In this document: positions 1 through 9,051 of the stretch, piece by piece
Layout: every line of letters starts with the position of its first letter
Position numbering within the stretch: position 1 is the stretch's first letter
DNA from: Swaminathania salitolerans
Lineage (GTDB): Bacteria; Pseudomonadota; Alphaproteobacteria; Acetobacterales; Acetobacteraceae
Length of the DNA stretch: 64,000 nt
Assembly: GCF_025994315.1 (NCBI RefSeq)
Contig: NZ_BAQE01000005.1
Reading direction: 5' to 3' (one strand)
Notes under the pieces: generated by a model
What the model was told of the DNA's origin: nothing
Database searches by the model: none
The model's input: only the letters and a program-made list of their open reading frames with translations
Made by a program: the position numbers and the translations under genes

Positions 1-592
1 GACCACCCGAGATGATCTGCACGCCCGCGCTGAAGATATCGTTCAGGGCGGTCCCCCCCGCAGAGACGATCTGGGTGCCGCCGAAGAGACTGCCGCTATC
101 CGTGCCACCGCTGGTCAGCTGTTCCGTCGATCCGACATCGAACGTACCGCCCGATATGATGCCCGAGCCGATGAATGTCTGTCCCTTGATGGTATAGCCG
201 CCACCGACGATCGCCTGTCCGCCATCGAGCAGATGCGGGGCGATCGCGCGGCCGCCTCCCCCCTGATAGCCGGAAAGCGTCCCCACGGCGATGCCCGCAC
301 GCGACGTCACGGTCGCGCTGACCACGGTCCCTTCGTTGAGCGCAGCGAAGGACCCGCTTTCGAGCGCGGTACCGCCGAAGGTCGTGCCATAGGCCGCGGC
401 GCCCACGACACCTCCGGAACTCACGGTCGCATCGACGATGCTGCCACCCGATGCGAGATCGAGCGCGGGCTGATCGGTTCCACCGGCCCCGAAGCCGTAA
501 ACCAGATCGCCGGACGTGACGGAATTCGTCCCGACATAATGCGTCGCACCGCTCGTGACGGTATATCGCGTACCTCTCCGCCTGATCGGCAT
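1..592 (-). CDS. AIDA-like strand-loop-strand repeat surface protein, N-terminal part (runs off left edge)
   Basis: An open frame reads from an ATG at 592 to the left edge without a stop, giving about 197 codons. The protein is rich in Gly, Ser and Thr and built of repeats near 20 residues with the recurring pattern [I/V]-x-S-G-G-T (for example IISGGTFDVGSTEQLTSGGT and SLFGGTQIVSAGGTALND). This is the style of AIDA/autotransporter passenger repeats, which form a beta-helix outside the cell. The start is supported by GGGAG six bases upstream. No signal peptide is evident, as in the Hint protein at 10759-12615; in acetic acid bacteria such repeats are often joined to a C-terminal Hint domain, but that end is outside the window. 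Repeat class fairly sure, substrate or partner unknown. Confidence 0.75.
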   Translation of the reverse strand, partial: MPIRRRGTRYTVTSGATHYVGTNSVTSGDLVYGFGAGGTDQPALDLASGGSIVDATVSSGGVVGAAAYGTTFGGTALESGSFAALNEGTVVSATVTSRAGIAVGTLSGYQGGGGRAIAPHLLDGGQAIVGGGYTIKGQTFIGSGIISGGTFDVGSTEQLTSGGTDSGSLFGGTQIVSAGGTALNDIFSAGVQIISGG

Positions 593-829
593 TCCTGTCT
601 CCCGCAGTCGTGTCGACGTCACGCATGCGATCGCCCCCGCACACGGACGATACCGGCCTGCAGGAGATCGCTCACGTTTCCGTGATATCAATTATGTCGG
701 AAGATTTCAAAAATAAAAAAGGCGCTACCGCTTTATTAATTTTCGTCTTTTTTGGTTCATTTGCTGAATTTAGAGACAAGATCCTCAGTTCGCTCGTTTT
801 TCTGACCGCCCCGATCAGCGCAAACCCGA

Positions 830-1408
830 TCAGCGCGAGAAACACCCTCCCGCCCCGTCCGTCTCAGCCCGACGCGCGATCTGCTTCAGAATCCGGCGCC
901 TGATGAGGCCGCTGGCCGGACGTATACAGAACCAGTAAAGCGTCATGAACCGTCTGGCGCGCGGGTCGGGACAGAAAATCCGCGTTCGGGTCACGAGACG
1001 ACAGCGCCCGGGAGAAAGCGCTTCCGTCGTGAACTCCAGCAGAAGAAGCGGGCAATCCACGGAACGGCCATGAAAGAGCCCGGCGACGATATCGCGGTTC
1101 CTGAGCCCGAAATCCGTCTTCCAGAAATCCCCCGCCAGACCGTACCACAGGCATTCATTCCCCTCCCGTCCGAGGGGCGTGAAACGATCCAGACCGAAGG
1201 GCGTCACCGGCTTTCCGCCTTTTATCCGCGCGGGCAGCTCTCTCAGCGCCAGAAACGCCCGGATCAGCGGATCCTCCGTGACCTGAAGCGTCCCGACGGC
1301 ATCCAGAACGGCCGCCGCTCCGGCATCGATCACCCGATCGTGCCGCTCGCTGAAATGAATTGCCCCGAAGGCCGGAAAGCGCATCCGTATCCGGGCGAGG
1401 TTCGACAT
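830..1408 (-). CDS. DUF2867-like hypothetical protein
   Basis: 192 residues, ATG preceded closely by GGAGCGGAG. No signal peptide or membrane segment. The C-terminal half has the look of the DUF2867 / SRPBCC-type fold family: a strand with T-R-T-R, then FMTLYWFCIRPASGLIRRRI, a Tyr-Trp followed by a basic amphipathic helix that ends many such proteins. The middle carries an aromatic, Gly-rich stretch (ECLWYGLAGDFW). No catalytic motif is visible. It stands alone, divergent from the MgtC-like gene and separated from the AIDA-like gene by an AT-rich gap (about 690-800). Family assignment is by eye and tentative. Confidence 0.6.
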   Translation of the reverse strand: MSNLARIRMRFPAFGAIHFSERHDRVIDAGAAAVLDAVGTLQVTEDPLIRAFLALRELPARIKGGKPVTPFGLDRFTPLGREGNECLWYGLAGDFWKTDFGLRNRDIVAGLFHGRSVDCPLLLLEFTTEALSPGRCRLVTRTRIFCPDPRARRFMTLYWFCIRPASGLIRRRILKQIARRAETDGAGGCFSR

Positions 1409-1485
1409 CTCTCCGCTCCTCGATGATCGTTGTCAGTCGCAAGACGCACGCAGCGTTCGTCAGGAGGAGAAATTGTGCAAGGCCG

Positions 1486-1521
1486 GACATAACCGGAGCG
1501 CTCGACATAACCGGAGCACTC
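1486..1521. repeat. 18-bp direct repeat, two copies
   Basis: GACATAACCGGAGCGCTC at 1486-1503 is followed directly by a copy at 1504-1521 with a single change. It lies in the gap between the DUF2867-like gene and the MgtC-like gene and could overlap their promoters. One of many short arrays in this window. Confidence 0.85.
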
Positions 1522-1588
1522 TGGCTGAACCCGCCTATTGGCGTTACACACGGCTCAGCCGGCCCGCCCTTTCAAGACTGGACCTACC

Positions 1589-2305
1589 GTGCGCTTTCTC
1601 GAGACCTTCGATCTCCACTCCTTCACCGATACGAGCATCAGCCTGCTCAGCGCCTTCGTATTCGGAACCCTGATCGGGGCGGAGCGGCAATATCGCCAGA
1701 GAACGGCCGGGGTACGTACCAATGCGCTCGTCGCCCTCGGCGGCGCCGCCTTCGTCGATCTCGCACAACGCATCGCAGGCGATGTCGAATCGCTCCGGGT
1801 CATCGCCTATGTGGTTTCGGGAATCGGCTTTCTCGGCGCAGGGTCGATCATCAAGGAAGGCGCGACGGTGCGCGGTCTGAACACGGCGGCCACGCTCTGG
1901 TGTTCGGCGGCAGTCGGCGCCTGCGTCGGCAGCGACATGCTGGCCGAGGGGTTCCTGCTCACCTTTTTCATCATTGCGGGCAATACCCTGTTGCGTCCGG
2001 TCGTGCGGGCCATCGACCGTATCCCGCTCCAGGCCAAATCGATGGAAGCGGGCTATGCGCTTCGCGTCCTGACCTGCCGTCAATCCGTGCAGGACATGAC
2101 GGCGATCCTGAAAACCCGGCTGGAAGACGCGGATTACACGATCGGCAAGCTGTCGATCAGCGAGGAGGATGACGAACAGGCCGCCATCTGTGTCTCGCTG
2201 ATGGTTTCTGCGAACGACCCGTCCGATCTCGAAGGTCTTGTCGCCCTCCTCATGGCGGATACGCGCGTCGCCGCGGCATCGTGGTCGCTCAACAACGACA
2301 GCTGA
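1589..2305 (+). CDS. MgtC/SapB family inner-membrane protein
   Basis: About 238 residues from a GTG at 1589; a TTG at 1538 would add 17 residues but gives an unlikely basic N-terminus. The N-terminal part is the hydrophobic MgtC domain with the family signature GTLIGAERQYRQR, then VRTNALVALGGAAF and a helix pair around SGIGFLGAGSIIKEG and VRGLNTAATLWCSAAVGACVG; about four to five membrane segments in all. The C-terminal ~80 residues form a soluble ACT-like tail. MgtC proteins support growth at low Mg2+ and, in pathogens, survival in macrophages by acting on F-type ATPase; here only the family can be claimed. The ribosome site is weak, so the exact start is uncertain. Confidence 0.85.
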   Translation: MRFLETFDLHSFTDTSISLLSAFVFGTLIGAERQYRQRTAGVRTNALVALGGAAFVDLAQRIAGDVESLRVIAYVVSGIGFLGAGSIIKEGATVRGLNTAATLWCSAAVGACVGSDMLAEGFLLTFFIIAGNTLLRPVVRAIDRIPLQAKSMEAGYALRVLTCRQSVQDMTAILKTRLEDADYTIGKLSISEEDDEQAAICVSLMVSANDPSDLEGLVALLMADTRVAAASWSLNNDS

Positions 2306-2340
2306 CCGCCCGACCCGGATACCCCGCACGGATTGACCCG

Positions 2341-2532
2341 AGGCAGGGCATTGCGGGCAGGGCATTCTTGGCCGGACATTCCGGGCGGGGCACCTCCGGG
2401 AAAAGACCGTCTGCGCGGTGGCCGGAGCGATTCCGGGCAGGAGATTCCGAACGGGCGATGCTGATCGGGCGATGCTGATCGGGCGGTCCTGATTGGGCGG
2501 TCCTGATTGGGCGGTGCTGAACGCTCGATCCC
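2341..2532. repeat. Degenerate 14-bp tandem repeat array between convergent genes
   Basis: This fills most of the 312-base gap 2306-2617 between the convergent MgtC-like and yellow-like genes. Four 14-base units run 2341-2396 (for example GGGCAGGGCATTCT) and eight run 2421-2532 (GATCGGGCGATGCT, GATCGGGCGGTCCT, GATTGGGCGGTCCT and so on). The 24 bases between them break the phase. A period of 14 is not a multiple of three, so it is not coding. No terminator hairpin or gene is seen elsewhere in the gap. Confidence 0.85.
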
Positions 2533-2617
2533 CGCCGGCGGCGTTCACGATCTCGCAAACTCACGAACTCGCCGTCTTTCAGTCTCGCCGTCTTGCCCTC
2601 CTGCAGTCTTGCGATTT

Positions 2618-3844
2618 TCAGGGAGAGATTCGCGGAAGCGCGATCCGGACAAGGAGATAGGGGAGGCGCTGCCTGTCCTCGCCGTCATGGAAAGCCGGTT
2701 GACGCGACCATTGGCCGATCGTCGCATAGAGATGGTCATCGCCATAGGCGAGACCGTCCGGGGCGATCATGCGGGGATCGTGCGCGACGACGGAGATCCG
2801 ACCGTCGGGCATACGCTGGAAGATGGCGTGACGCTCGATATCCGTCAGGAACAGACGGCCATCGGGTGCGGTGGCCATGCCATCTCCCATCCCTGCCTCT
2901 CCCTCATCCTTGACGCTGAACTCGATCTCCGTCTCCGTCGCCCTCGGATCGGCGAGGGTTGCCGTAGGTGCGGAATAGAGCGTGCGACCGGTCAGCGGTT
3001 GCCAGAACAGGGTCTGCTGGTCCGCACTCAGTCCGATCCCGTTCGCGCCTGCCTGCGCCATGGTCGGGTGATCCGGATCGTAACGCGATGCCTGTCCGTC
3101 GAGAACGGCGAGAAAGCCGTAACGGGGCATGACCGGGCCTGTATCGGCCAGGATACGCCTCTGGGTGCCGGTCGCGATATCGACCACGATAAGAGCAGGA
3201 TGAACGGTGAGAGAGGAATCGGTGATGAAAGCCGTTCCCCTCTCACCGTGGGTCAGATCGATCCGGAGATCGTTGGGGTGACTGTCCGAGCGTATCGCCG
3301 GGGCGGAGAGGCGGATCTCCTCGACGATCCGCCCCGCACCGGGATCGATATGGAAGAGCCGCGCCGCGCCGGGAATGGTCCCCTTGCCGGCGAGAATGCC
3401 TTCATCGAGCACCCAGAGCTGGCCGTGCGCATCCACGGTCATGCCCAGAGGCGAGACGAACCGGCTCTGGCTTTCGCGATCGGGATAGGGGGTCAGCGCG
3501 CCCTTGCAGAACAGCGCGAGGCGCGGGCCGTCGTGATCCCGCAGGCTCCGGGGAAATCCGAGAACGAGGCGCCCATCGGGCAGACGGGCGATCCCCGAGG
3601 GCTGGGCCTGCCAGAAACGGCCGATCACCTCGACATTGCCCGAAGGCGCATATCCTGCATCCACGCTGTCCCTGACCAGCGGAACGCCTTGCCCTGCCTC
3701 CGCCCCGGGCGTCGTTCCTTGCGGGATACCGGAGGCGGGACCGGATACGCTATCGGGCGACTCCGCCAGAGCATTGCCGGGGGAGGTGGAAGCCAGAACC
3801 AGGACAAGCAGCGCGAGACGATATAGCGCGTGGGAATATCTCAT
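2618..3844 (-). CDS. Exported yellow / major royal jelly protein-like beta-propeller protein
   Basis: 408 residues with a clear signal peptide (basic start, hydrophobic LALLVLVLASTSPGNALA, cleavage likely after residue 27). The mature part follows the yellow/MRJP family: PSGIARLPDGRLVLGFPR near residue 83, then LGMTVDAHGQLWVLDEG, ending with DGMATAPDGRLFLTDIERHA, PDGLAYGDDHLYATIGQW and LPYLLVRI. These repeats resemble SMP-30/gluconolactonase blades, and a periplasmic six-bladed propeller is expected. Bacterial members are common in acetic acid bacteria; their ligands are mostly unknown. A Gly/Pro/Ser linker (about residues 30-60) separates the signal from the propeller. Monocistronic; it lies beyond the end of the folate operon. 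Confidence 0.85.
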   Translation of the reverse strand: MRYSHALYRLALLVLVLASTSPGNALAESPDSVSGPASGIPQGTTPGAEAGQGVPLVRDSVDAGYAPSGNVEVIGRFWQAQPSGIARLPDGRLVLGFPRSLRDHDGPRLALFCKGALTPYPDRESQSRFVSPLGMTVDAHGQLWVLDEGILAGKGTIPGAARLFHIDPGAGRIVEEIRLSAPAIRSDSHPNDLRIDLTHGERGTAFITDSSLTVHPALIVVDIATGTQRRILADTGPVMPRYGFLAVLDGQASRYDPDHPTMAQAGANGIGLSADQQTLFWQPLTGRTLYSAPTATLADPRATETEIEFSVKDEGEAGMGDGMATAPDGRLFLTDIERHAIFQRMPDGRISVVAHDPRMIAPDGLAYGDDHLYATIGQWSRQPAFHDGEDRQRLPYLLVRIALPRISP

Positions 3845-3911
3845 GGGTCCCTCTCCTCCCGGCGCGTATCCGTCACGATGGATGAAGCGTCAAAACACGG
3901 ACACGTTATCC

Positions 3912-4568
3912 TCAGCCCTTGAGAAGCGCCATGATCTCCGCCCGTGCCGCCGTGTCGCGCTGCCAGACACCGCGCACGACCGTCGTCACGGTACGGCTGC
4001 CGACATTGCGGATCCCGCGCATGGCCATGCACATATGCTCCGCCTCCACGAGCACCATGACCGCCTTGGGCTCGAGCACCTCGATGATCGAGGCAGCGAT
4101 CTGATCGGTCAGGCGCTCCTGAAGCTGCGGCCGACGGGCCAGCACATTGACCACGCGCGCGATCTTGCTGAGCCCGGTCAGCCGTCCCGCTTCCGGAAGA
4201 TAGGCCACATGCGCCTTGCCGAAGAACGGAAGAAGATGATGCTCGCACATCGAGTGAAAACCGATATCGCGCACGATCACCGCACCCTCGTGCTGATCGG
4301 CGAGAAACTGCTTGTGCAGATGTACGCGCGGATCCTCATGCAGGCCGCCCAGAACATCGAGATACATCCGCGCCACGCGATCCGGTGTCTCGAACAATCC
4401 CTCGCGATCCGGATCCTCTCCCAGCGCGAGGAGGATTTCCCTCATCGCTGCCGCGATACGGACCTGCGCGTCTTCCGGCAGGGCGATCGGCGCGATCGGT
4501 CGCTCCCCGCCCTGCCCCTTGTGGCGAGCGGCATCCAGCGCCACGAGATCGGCTGCGGGTTTCGTCAT
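3912..4568 (-). CDS. folE: GTP cyclohydrolase I
   Basis: 218 residues from the ATG at 4568, which overlaps the TGA of folBK (ATGA). It converts GTP to 7,8-dihydroneopterin triphosphate, the first step of folate synthesis. The zinc and active-site signature is intact: SMCEHHLLPFFGKAHVAY (Cys, His-His), LSKIARVVNVLARRPQLQER and EAEHMCMAMRGIRNVGS with the second zinc Cys. Size fits the FolE1 family with a short Lys/Gly N-terminal extension. Last gene of folP-folBK-folE, so translation is probably coupled. Confidence 0.97.
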   Translation of the reverse strand: MTKPAADLVALDAARHKGQGGERPIAPIALPEDAQVRIAAAMREILLALGEDPDREGLFETPDRVARMYLDVLGGLHEDPRVHLHKQFLADQHEGAVIVRDIGFHSMCEHHLLPFFGKAHVAYLPEAGRLTGLSKIARVVNVLARRPQLQERLTDQIAASIIEVLEPKAVMVLVEAEHMCMAMRGIRNVGSRTVTTVVRGVWQRDTAARAEIMALLKG

Positions 4569-5482
4569 GTCTGGTCCTCGGTCAAGCAAAATGGGGCGTC
4601 CGTGCAGGGCACGGCGTCATCGGCCGCGCGGGGCAGCCTGTCCAACATGTCCGAAACGGATTGTCCACTGATTTTCTGTGCCGGAGCGATCTCGGCCAGA
4701 GGAACGAGAACGAAGGCCCGCCCGGTCATGTGGGGATGCGGCAGGGTGAGAACGGAATCGGAAACCGCACAGTCGTCGAGATAGAGCAGATCGACATCCA
4801 TGGCGCGCGCCCCCCAGCGCATCCCGGGCGTACGACCGAGACGGGTCTCGATCTCCTTGCACAGACGCAGCAGGGCATGAGGGGCAAGACTGGTGCGCCC
4901 CGTCACGCACAGATTGTAGAAATCCGGCTGATCGGTCACACCCCAGGGCGCCGTCCGGTAGAGACCCGAGACCGCTTCGATCTCGAGACCCGGCGCCAGA
5001 CCGAGCCAGGTCACCGCCATCCTGAGCGCCGCCGCCCGGTCGCCCATATTGCATCCGAGAGAAAACCCGACGCTCCGCTGGCGCCAAAGGGTGGTCTCGA
5101 CGCTGACCGTGTCGAAACCATGAGCGATCGGGGCGCCGGGCTTGCCGACGCGGATGCGGGCCCGGGCGATGGTCGGAAAAGCCCCGAGAAGATCGCGGGC
5201 GATCCTGTCTGCGAGCGTCTCGATGAGTCTGACAGGAGGCCCGGAAACCAGAGCCACGACACGCTCGCAAAGAGCGGCATAGCAGACCGCCTGTGTGTAA
5301 TCGTCGCCCTCGACCGCGTCCCGCGTATCGGCACAGATCTCGAGATCGATCACGAACCGTTGCCCGAGCCGGGTTTCCTCCGGCAGGACGCCGTGATGCC
5401 CGTAAACGCAGAGACGCTCGACCCGGATGATGGACTGGCCCGTCATTTCCCCTTCCGGTCCCTCTTCCCTGAACGCGCTCAT
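4565..5482 (-). CDS. folBK: Bifunctional dihydroneopterin aldolase / HPPK (FolB-FolK fusion)
   Basis: 305 residues containing two folate enzymes. Residues ~15-130 are FolB (IIRVERLCVYGHHGVLPEE, then RLIETLADRIARDLL and the C-terminal VRVGKPGAP-like strand). Residues ~135-300 are FolK with SLGCNMGDRAAALRMAV and the HPPK signature RWGARAMDVDLLYLDD; H-PHMTGRAFVLVPLAEIAP completes the domain. The protein would split dihydroneopterin and then pyrophosphorylate 6-hydroxymethyl-dihydropterin. It overlaps folP by four bases and folE by four bases, so the three proteins are made as one coupled unit. Confidence 0.95.
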   Translation of the reverse strand: MSAFREEGPEGEMTGQSIIRVERLCVYGHHGVLPEETRLGQRFVIDLEICADTRDAVEGDDYTQAVCYAALCERVVALVSGPPVRLIETLADRIARDLLGAFPTIARARIRVGKPGAPIAHGFDTVSVETTLWRQRSVGFSLGCNMGDRAAALRMAVTWLGLAPGLEIEAVSGLYRTAPWGVTDQPDFYNLCVTGRTSLAPHALLRLCKEIETRLGRTPGMRWGARAMDVDLLYLDDCAVSDSVLTLPHPHMTGRAFVLVPLAEIAPAQKISGQSVSDMLDRLPRAADDAVPCTDAPFCLTEDQT

Positions 5483-6384
5483 GACGATGCCCTCCCGGCC
5501 GGAAGATGCCCGGAGGAAGGACAGGCAAGCAGGGTCGTGACGGCGAGGGCATCCCTGTGGGCCGCCACGTCATGAACCCGCAGGAGCGCGGCACCCGCAC
5601 GCGCACCGTAGAGATCGGCGGCAAGCGTCGCGGCGAGACGCGCGTCGACGGCGCGTCCGAGGAGACGCCCGAACAGGGATTTGCGCGAGAGCCCGAGAAG
5701 CACCGGCAGGCCATAGGTCTCGCGCAGCATGGGGATGAGACGGATGCTTTCCAGATTCTGGGCATCCGTCTTGCCGAACCCGATCCCTGGATCGAGCACG
5801 ATCCGCCCTCTTTCGATACCGGCTCTCCCGGCATGGGCGAGAACCGTGTCGAACCAGCGTCGGAACCCGTCACGAAGATCGAGCGCCGGATCGATCTCCG
5901 CCCGGTTATGCATGAGAACAGCCAGAGCCCCCGTCTCGGCGAGAAGGGGCGCCATGTCCGGGTCCCGCTGCATGGCCCATACGTCATTGACCATGACGGC
6001 ACCTGCGGCGAGCGCCTGCCGGGCGACATCGGCCTTGTATGTATCGATCGAGAGCGGTGTTTCTTCTCCGCCCAGTGCCTGCAACACGGGCAGAACGCGT
6101 CCTGCCTCCTCTTCCGCAGCGATGAAGGGCGCACCCGGACGGGTGGATTCTCCGCCGATATCGAGCAGGGCGGCCCCTTCGTCGGCCAGACGACGCGCAT
6201 GGGCGATCGCGGATCCGGGAGAGTCGTGTTGCCCGCCATCGGAAAAGGAATCCGGCGTGACGTTCACGATCCCCATCACGAGCGGGACACGCTCCTCATG
6301 CGCGCGCCAGATCGAAGCCGCGAGGCGATCGCGTTGCCGGTGCCATCCGGCGATTGCGGCGGCGGAGGTGCTGACGGCCTGCAT
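5479..6384 (-). CDS. folP: Dihydropteroate synthase
   Basis: 301 residues. It joins 6-hydroxymethyl-dihydropterin pyrophosphate to p-aminobenzoate and is the sulfonamide target. Signature motifs: VMGIVNVTPDSFSDGG (about residue 35), GAALLDIGGESTRPGA, PLSIDTYKADVA, VMVNDVWAMQRD, LDPGIGFGKT and LLGLSRKSLFG. The C-terminus ends in LRVHDVAAHRDALAV, as expected. First gene of folP-folBK-folE. The start lacks a strong ribosome site, so a few residues at the N-terminus are uncertain. Confidence 0.95.
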   Translation of the reverse strand: MQAVSTSAAAIAGWHRQRDRLAASIWRAHEERVPLVMGIVNVTPDSFSDGGQHDSPGSAIAHARRLADEGAALLDIGGESTRPGAPFIAAEEEAGRVLPVLQALGGEETPLSIDTYKADVARQALAAGAVMVNDVWAMQRDPDMAPLLAETGALAVLMHNRAEIDPALDLRDGFRRWFDTVLAHAGRAGIERGRIVLDPGIGFGKTDAQNLESIRLIPMLRETYGLPVLLGLSRKSLFGRLLGRAVDARLAATLAADLYGARAGAALLRVHDVAAHRDALAVTTLLACPSSGHLPAGRASS

Positions 6385-6505
6385 GTCACCCGTTCATGTC
6401 ATGTCTGCGAGGAGAGAAGCTCTTAGAGTACGGGAGCAGAGAGGTCCAGAAAAACGGCAACCCCGTCCCGCGCGCGGTGTTGGTTACGAAGCAAGGAGAT
6501 GTTTC

Positions 6506-6817
6506 ATGGCCAATGATCAGTTCGATGCGCCTGCCTTCGACGGCGAGGACAACAAGCATCACAGCGCCCGCGCTCTGGCAGAAGCGGCATTCCGGGCAGA
6601 GGAGGAAGGAGATCGCGAAAAGGCCGCCCAGCTCTTCCGACAGGCCGAAGCCGCGGATCCGCAGGCGCTGGAATCGGTCCTGCTCGAGCGACGGACCGAC
6701 AGGGAAGGAACGGCACCGCCTCCGGTTGCAAGCGATGCGGAAGTCGCTGCGATGACCCGCACGATGGAACCGTCACGTCACGCACCGCCACCCGAGGCGA
6801 TCGACGAAAACTACTGA
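6506..6817 (+). CDS. Small acidic hypothetical protein
   Basis: 103 residues from an ATG with a textbook AAGGAG seven bases upstream. The protein is Ala/Glu-rich and probably helical: SARALAEAAFRAEEEGDREK followed by AAQLFRQAEAADPQALESVL looks like a single tetratricopeptide-like helical hairpin. The tail is Pro-rich (APPPEAIDENY). No signal peptide, cysteine pair or known motif. It lies alone between the divergent folate operon and the convergent ilvE. Function unknown. Confidence 0.75.
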   Translation: MANDQFDAPAFDGEDNKHHSARALAEAAFRAEEEGDREKAAQLFRQAEAADPQALESVLLERRTDREGTAPPPVASDAEVAAMTRTMEPSRHAPPPEAIDENY

Positions 6818-6943
6818 AAACGGAACGCTCCGGAACAGTGCCGTAGAGGGCTGTGCAAGAAAGGGCTGTGCCGGAGAAGACGGAGGAGACATTGTCGGAG
6901 AGAGACAGGACCGGCCCCTCTCCCTCCGGATGATGGTTGATGT

Positions 6944-8077
6944 TCAGCCGATCATGTGTACCCATCCATGCGGGTCGTTCGTCCGGCCTGCCTGGATATC
7001 CGTAAGGGTTTTCTTGAGCGCGAGCGTGACCGGTCCGGGCGTCTTGCCGTCACCGAATACGGCTTCCCCCTGCGTGCGCCTGAAACTCCCTATCGGGCTG
7101 ATGACAGCGGCCGTCCCGCAAGCGAAGGCTTCGCGATACCGCCCGGTCGCCGCCCCTTCGAAAACCTCGTCGATGGCGACCGGCGCCTCTTCGACGGTCA
7201 GACCCTGATCGCGTGCCAGACGCAGAATGGCATCGCGCGTGATGCCGGGCAGGATGGTCCCGGTGAGCGGCGGCGTAACCAGCGTGTTGTCGTCGCGCAG
7301 GAACATGACGTTCATGCCGCCCATTTCCTCGACATAACGCTGCTCGCGACTGTCGAGGAACAGAACCTGATCGCAGCCATGGGTCTGGGAATCCCGCTGT
7401 GCGATCAGGCTGGCCGCATAATTGCCACCGCATTTCGCAGCACCCGTCCCCCCCGGAGCGGCGCGCGTATAGGCGTCCGACACCCAGACGGAAACGCAGC
7501 CGCTTCCGAAATACCCGGCGACCGGGCAGGCGATGACCATGAAGAGATATTCCGAGGCGGGCTTCACCCCGAGGAACACTTCGGTAGCGATCATGAACGG
7601 ACGAAGATAGAGGCTCTTGCCCTCCCCCGTCGGCACCCAGTCACGATCGATCCTGACCAGCTCATCCACGGCGGTCATGAAGATGTCCTGCGGCAGGGCG
7701 GCCATGGCCATGCGTGCGGCGGAGGCCTGGAAGCGACGGGCATTTTCCTCGGGCCGGAATGTTGCAATCCCCCCGCTCTCGAGCCTGTAGGCCTTCATGC
7801 CCTCGAAAACCTCCTGACCGTAATGCAGCACTGCGGCTGCCGGATCGATCGGAAACGGTTTCCGGGCCGTGATCCGCGCATCGTGCCAGCCGCGCCCCTC
7901 GCTGTACCGGACCATGGCCATATGATCCGAAAACACCCGTCCGAATGCAGGGTTGGCAATCAGATCCGCACGATGATCTGCCGGGGTCGGCGCGGTCGTG
8001 GGCTCTATGGTGAAGGGCAGCGCAACGCTTTCGGAAGCCATGATCTGTTCCATTGTTTCAAGAAGCTCTGGCGGCAT
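6944..8077 (-). CDS. ilvE: Branched-chain amino-acid aminotransferase
   Basis: Fold-type IV PLP enzyme that interconverts Leu, Ile, Val and their 2-oxo acids. About 365 residues of family sequence: FSDHMAMVRYSEGRGW, AAVLHYGQEVFEGMKAY, the arginine in LYLRPFMIATEVFLGV, the PLP lysine in GTGAAKCGGNYAASL, EEMGGMNVMFL and GTILPGITRDAILRLA. Starts at 8077, 8053 and 8041 are all in frame. 8077 (377 residues) has a G-rich run upstream and is used here, but 8041 (MASES..., 365 residues) would match usual family length. Divergent from panB, which uses the ilvE pathway intermediate 2-oxoisovalerate, so shared regulation is plausible. Confidence 0.93.
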   Translation of the reverse strand: MPPELLETMEQIMASESVALPFTIEPTTAPTPADHRADLIANPAFGRVFSDHMAMVRYSEGRGWHDARITARKPFPIDPAAAVLHYGQEVFEGMKAYRLESGGIATFRPEENARRFQASAARMAMAALPQDIFMTAVDELVRIDRDWVPTGEGKSLYLRPFMIATEVFLGVKPASEYLFMVIACPVAGYFGSGCVSVWVSDAYTRAAPGGTGAAKCGGNYAASLIAQRDSQTHGCDQVLFLDSREQRYVEEMGGMNVMFLRDDNTLVTPPLTGTILPGITRDAILRLARDQGLTVEEAPVAIDEVFEGAATGRYREAFACGTAAVISPIGSFRRTQGEAVFGDGKTPGPVTLALKKTLTDIQAGRTNDPHGWVHMIG

Positions 8078-8232
8078 CTTATCCGGTTCCCCCCATCTTG
8101 ACACCCTTTGACAGAGGGAGAGAAGAACGGGCCGCGCGTCTGACCTTTTCGTGATATGTCGCGACACGGTTGCGGCGCGCAACATTGCGGCCTCATGCGC
8201 ACGGGCTGAAAGCAGAAAGTGAAAGGGCTCTC

Positions 8233-9051
8233 ATGAGCGTATCGACCCCGGTCAGGGCACTGACCCCCGCTGCCGTCATGGCCCGGAAGGGAGACACTCC
8301 GCTTGTCTGTCTGACCGCCTATACCACCCCGGTCGCGAAGCTGGTGGACCCGGAATGCGATATCGTCCTGGTGGGCGACAGTGTCGGCATGGTGCTGCAC
8401 GGCCTGCCCTCCACGCTCGGCGTGACGCTCGAGATGATGATCATGCACGGCAAGGCCGTCATGAGGGGGCTCGGACGCGCCCTGTGCGTCGTGGACATGC
8501 CGTTTGGAAGCTATGAGGAATCTCCGGCCCAGGCCTTTCGTCATGCGGCCCGTCTCCTTGCCGAGACAGGGGCCGCAGCCGTCAAGCTCGAAGGCGGCCT
8601 TCACATGAAGGAGACGATTTCGTTTCTGGTCGCGCGCGGCATTCCCGTCATGGGGCATGTCGGCCTGACCCCGCAATCGGTCAACACGCTGGGGGGATAC
8701 AAAGTCCAGGGTCGCGACGCCGATGCAGGACGGGTTCTGGCCGATGCACACGCCGTCGCCGATGCAGGCGCCTTTGCCGTGGTGCTCGAGAAACTGCCCA
8801 GCGCCCTTGCCGCGACGATCACGAACGAGGTTCCGGTTCCGACAATCGGGATCGGAGCCGGCCCTGCCTGCGACGGACAGATTCTCGTCGTGGACGATAT
8901 GCTCGGTCTGTTTGCCGACTTCCGGCCCAAATTCGTCAAGCGCTTCGCGACCCTTGCCGAGGATGCAGGCGCCGCCATTCACGCCTATGCCGAGGAGGTC
9001 CGCACAGGGCGCTTCCCGGCACAGGAACACAGTTTCGGAGCTGCCTCGTGA
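8233..9051 (+). CDS. panB: 3-methyl-2-oxobutanoate hydroxymethyltransferase
   Basis: 272 residues from the ATG at 8233, preceded by GAAAGGG. It adds a hydroxymethyl group from 5,10-methylene-THF to 2-oxoisovalerate, giving ketopantoate for CoA. Motifs: CLTAYTTPVAKLVD, DIVLVGDSVGMVLHG (Mg-binding Asp), VVDMPFGSYEESP, VKLEGG, GIPVMGHVGLTPQSVN and IGIGAGPACDGQILVVDDM. panC follows with a GTGA overlap, so the pair is translationally coupled. Its folate cofactor links it to the fol operon nearby. Confidence 0.97.
   Translation: MSVSTPVRALTPAAVMARKGDTPLVCLTAYTTPVAKLVDPECDIVLVGDSVGMVLHGLPSTLGVTLEMMIMHGKAVMRGLGRALCVVDMPFGSYEESPAQAFRHAARLLAETGAAAVKLEGGLHMKETISFLVARGIPVMGHVGLTPQSVNTLGGYKVQGRDADAGRVLADAHAVADAGAFAVVLEKLPSALAATITNEVPVPTIGIGAGPACDGQILVVDDMLGLFADFRPKFVKRFATLAEDAGAAIHAYAEEVRTGRFPAQEHSFGAAS

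Noticed and set aside
96..644. 182-residue Arg-rich frame at the left edge
   Set aside because: Out-of-frame shadow of the AIDA-like gene, whose frame shows regular SGGT repeats.
1360..2172. Arg-rich 270-residue frame
   Set aside because: Shadow of the MgtC-like gene in another frame.
2341..2532. CRISPR array
   Set aside because: Units are 14 bases with no spacers, and no cas genes are present.
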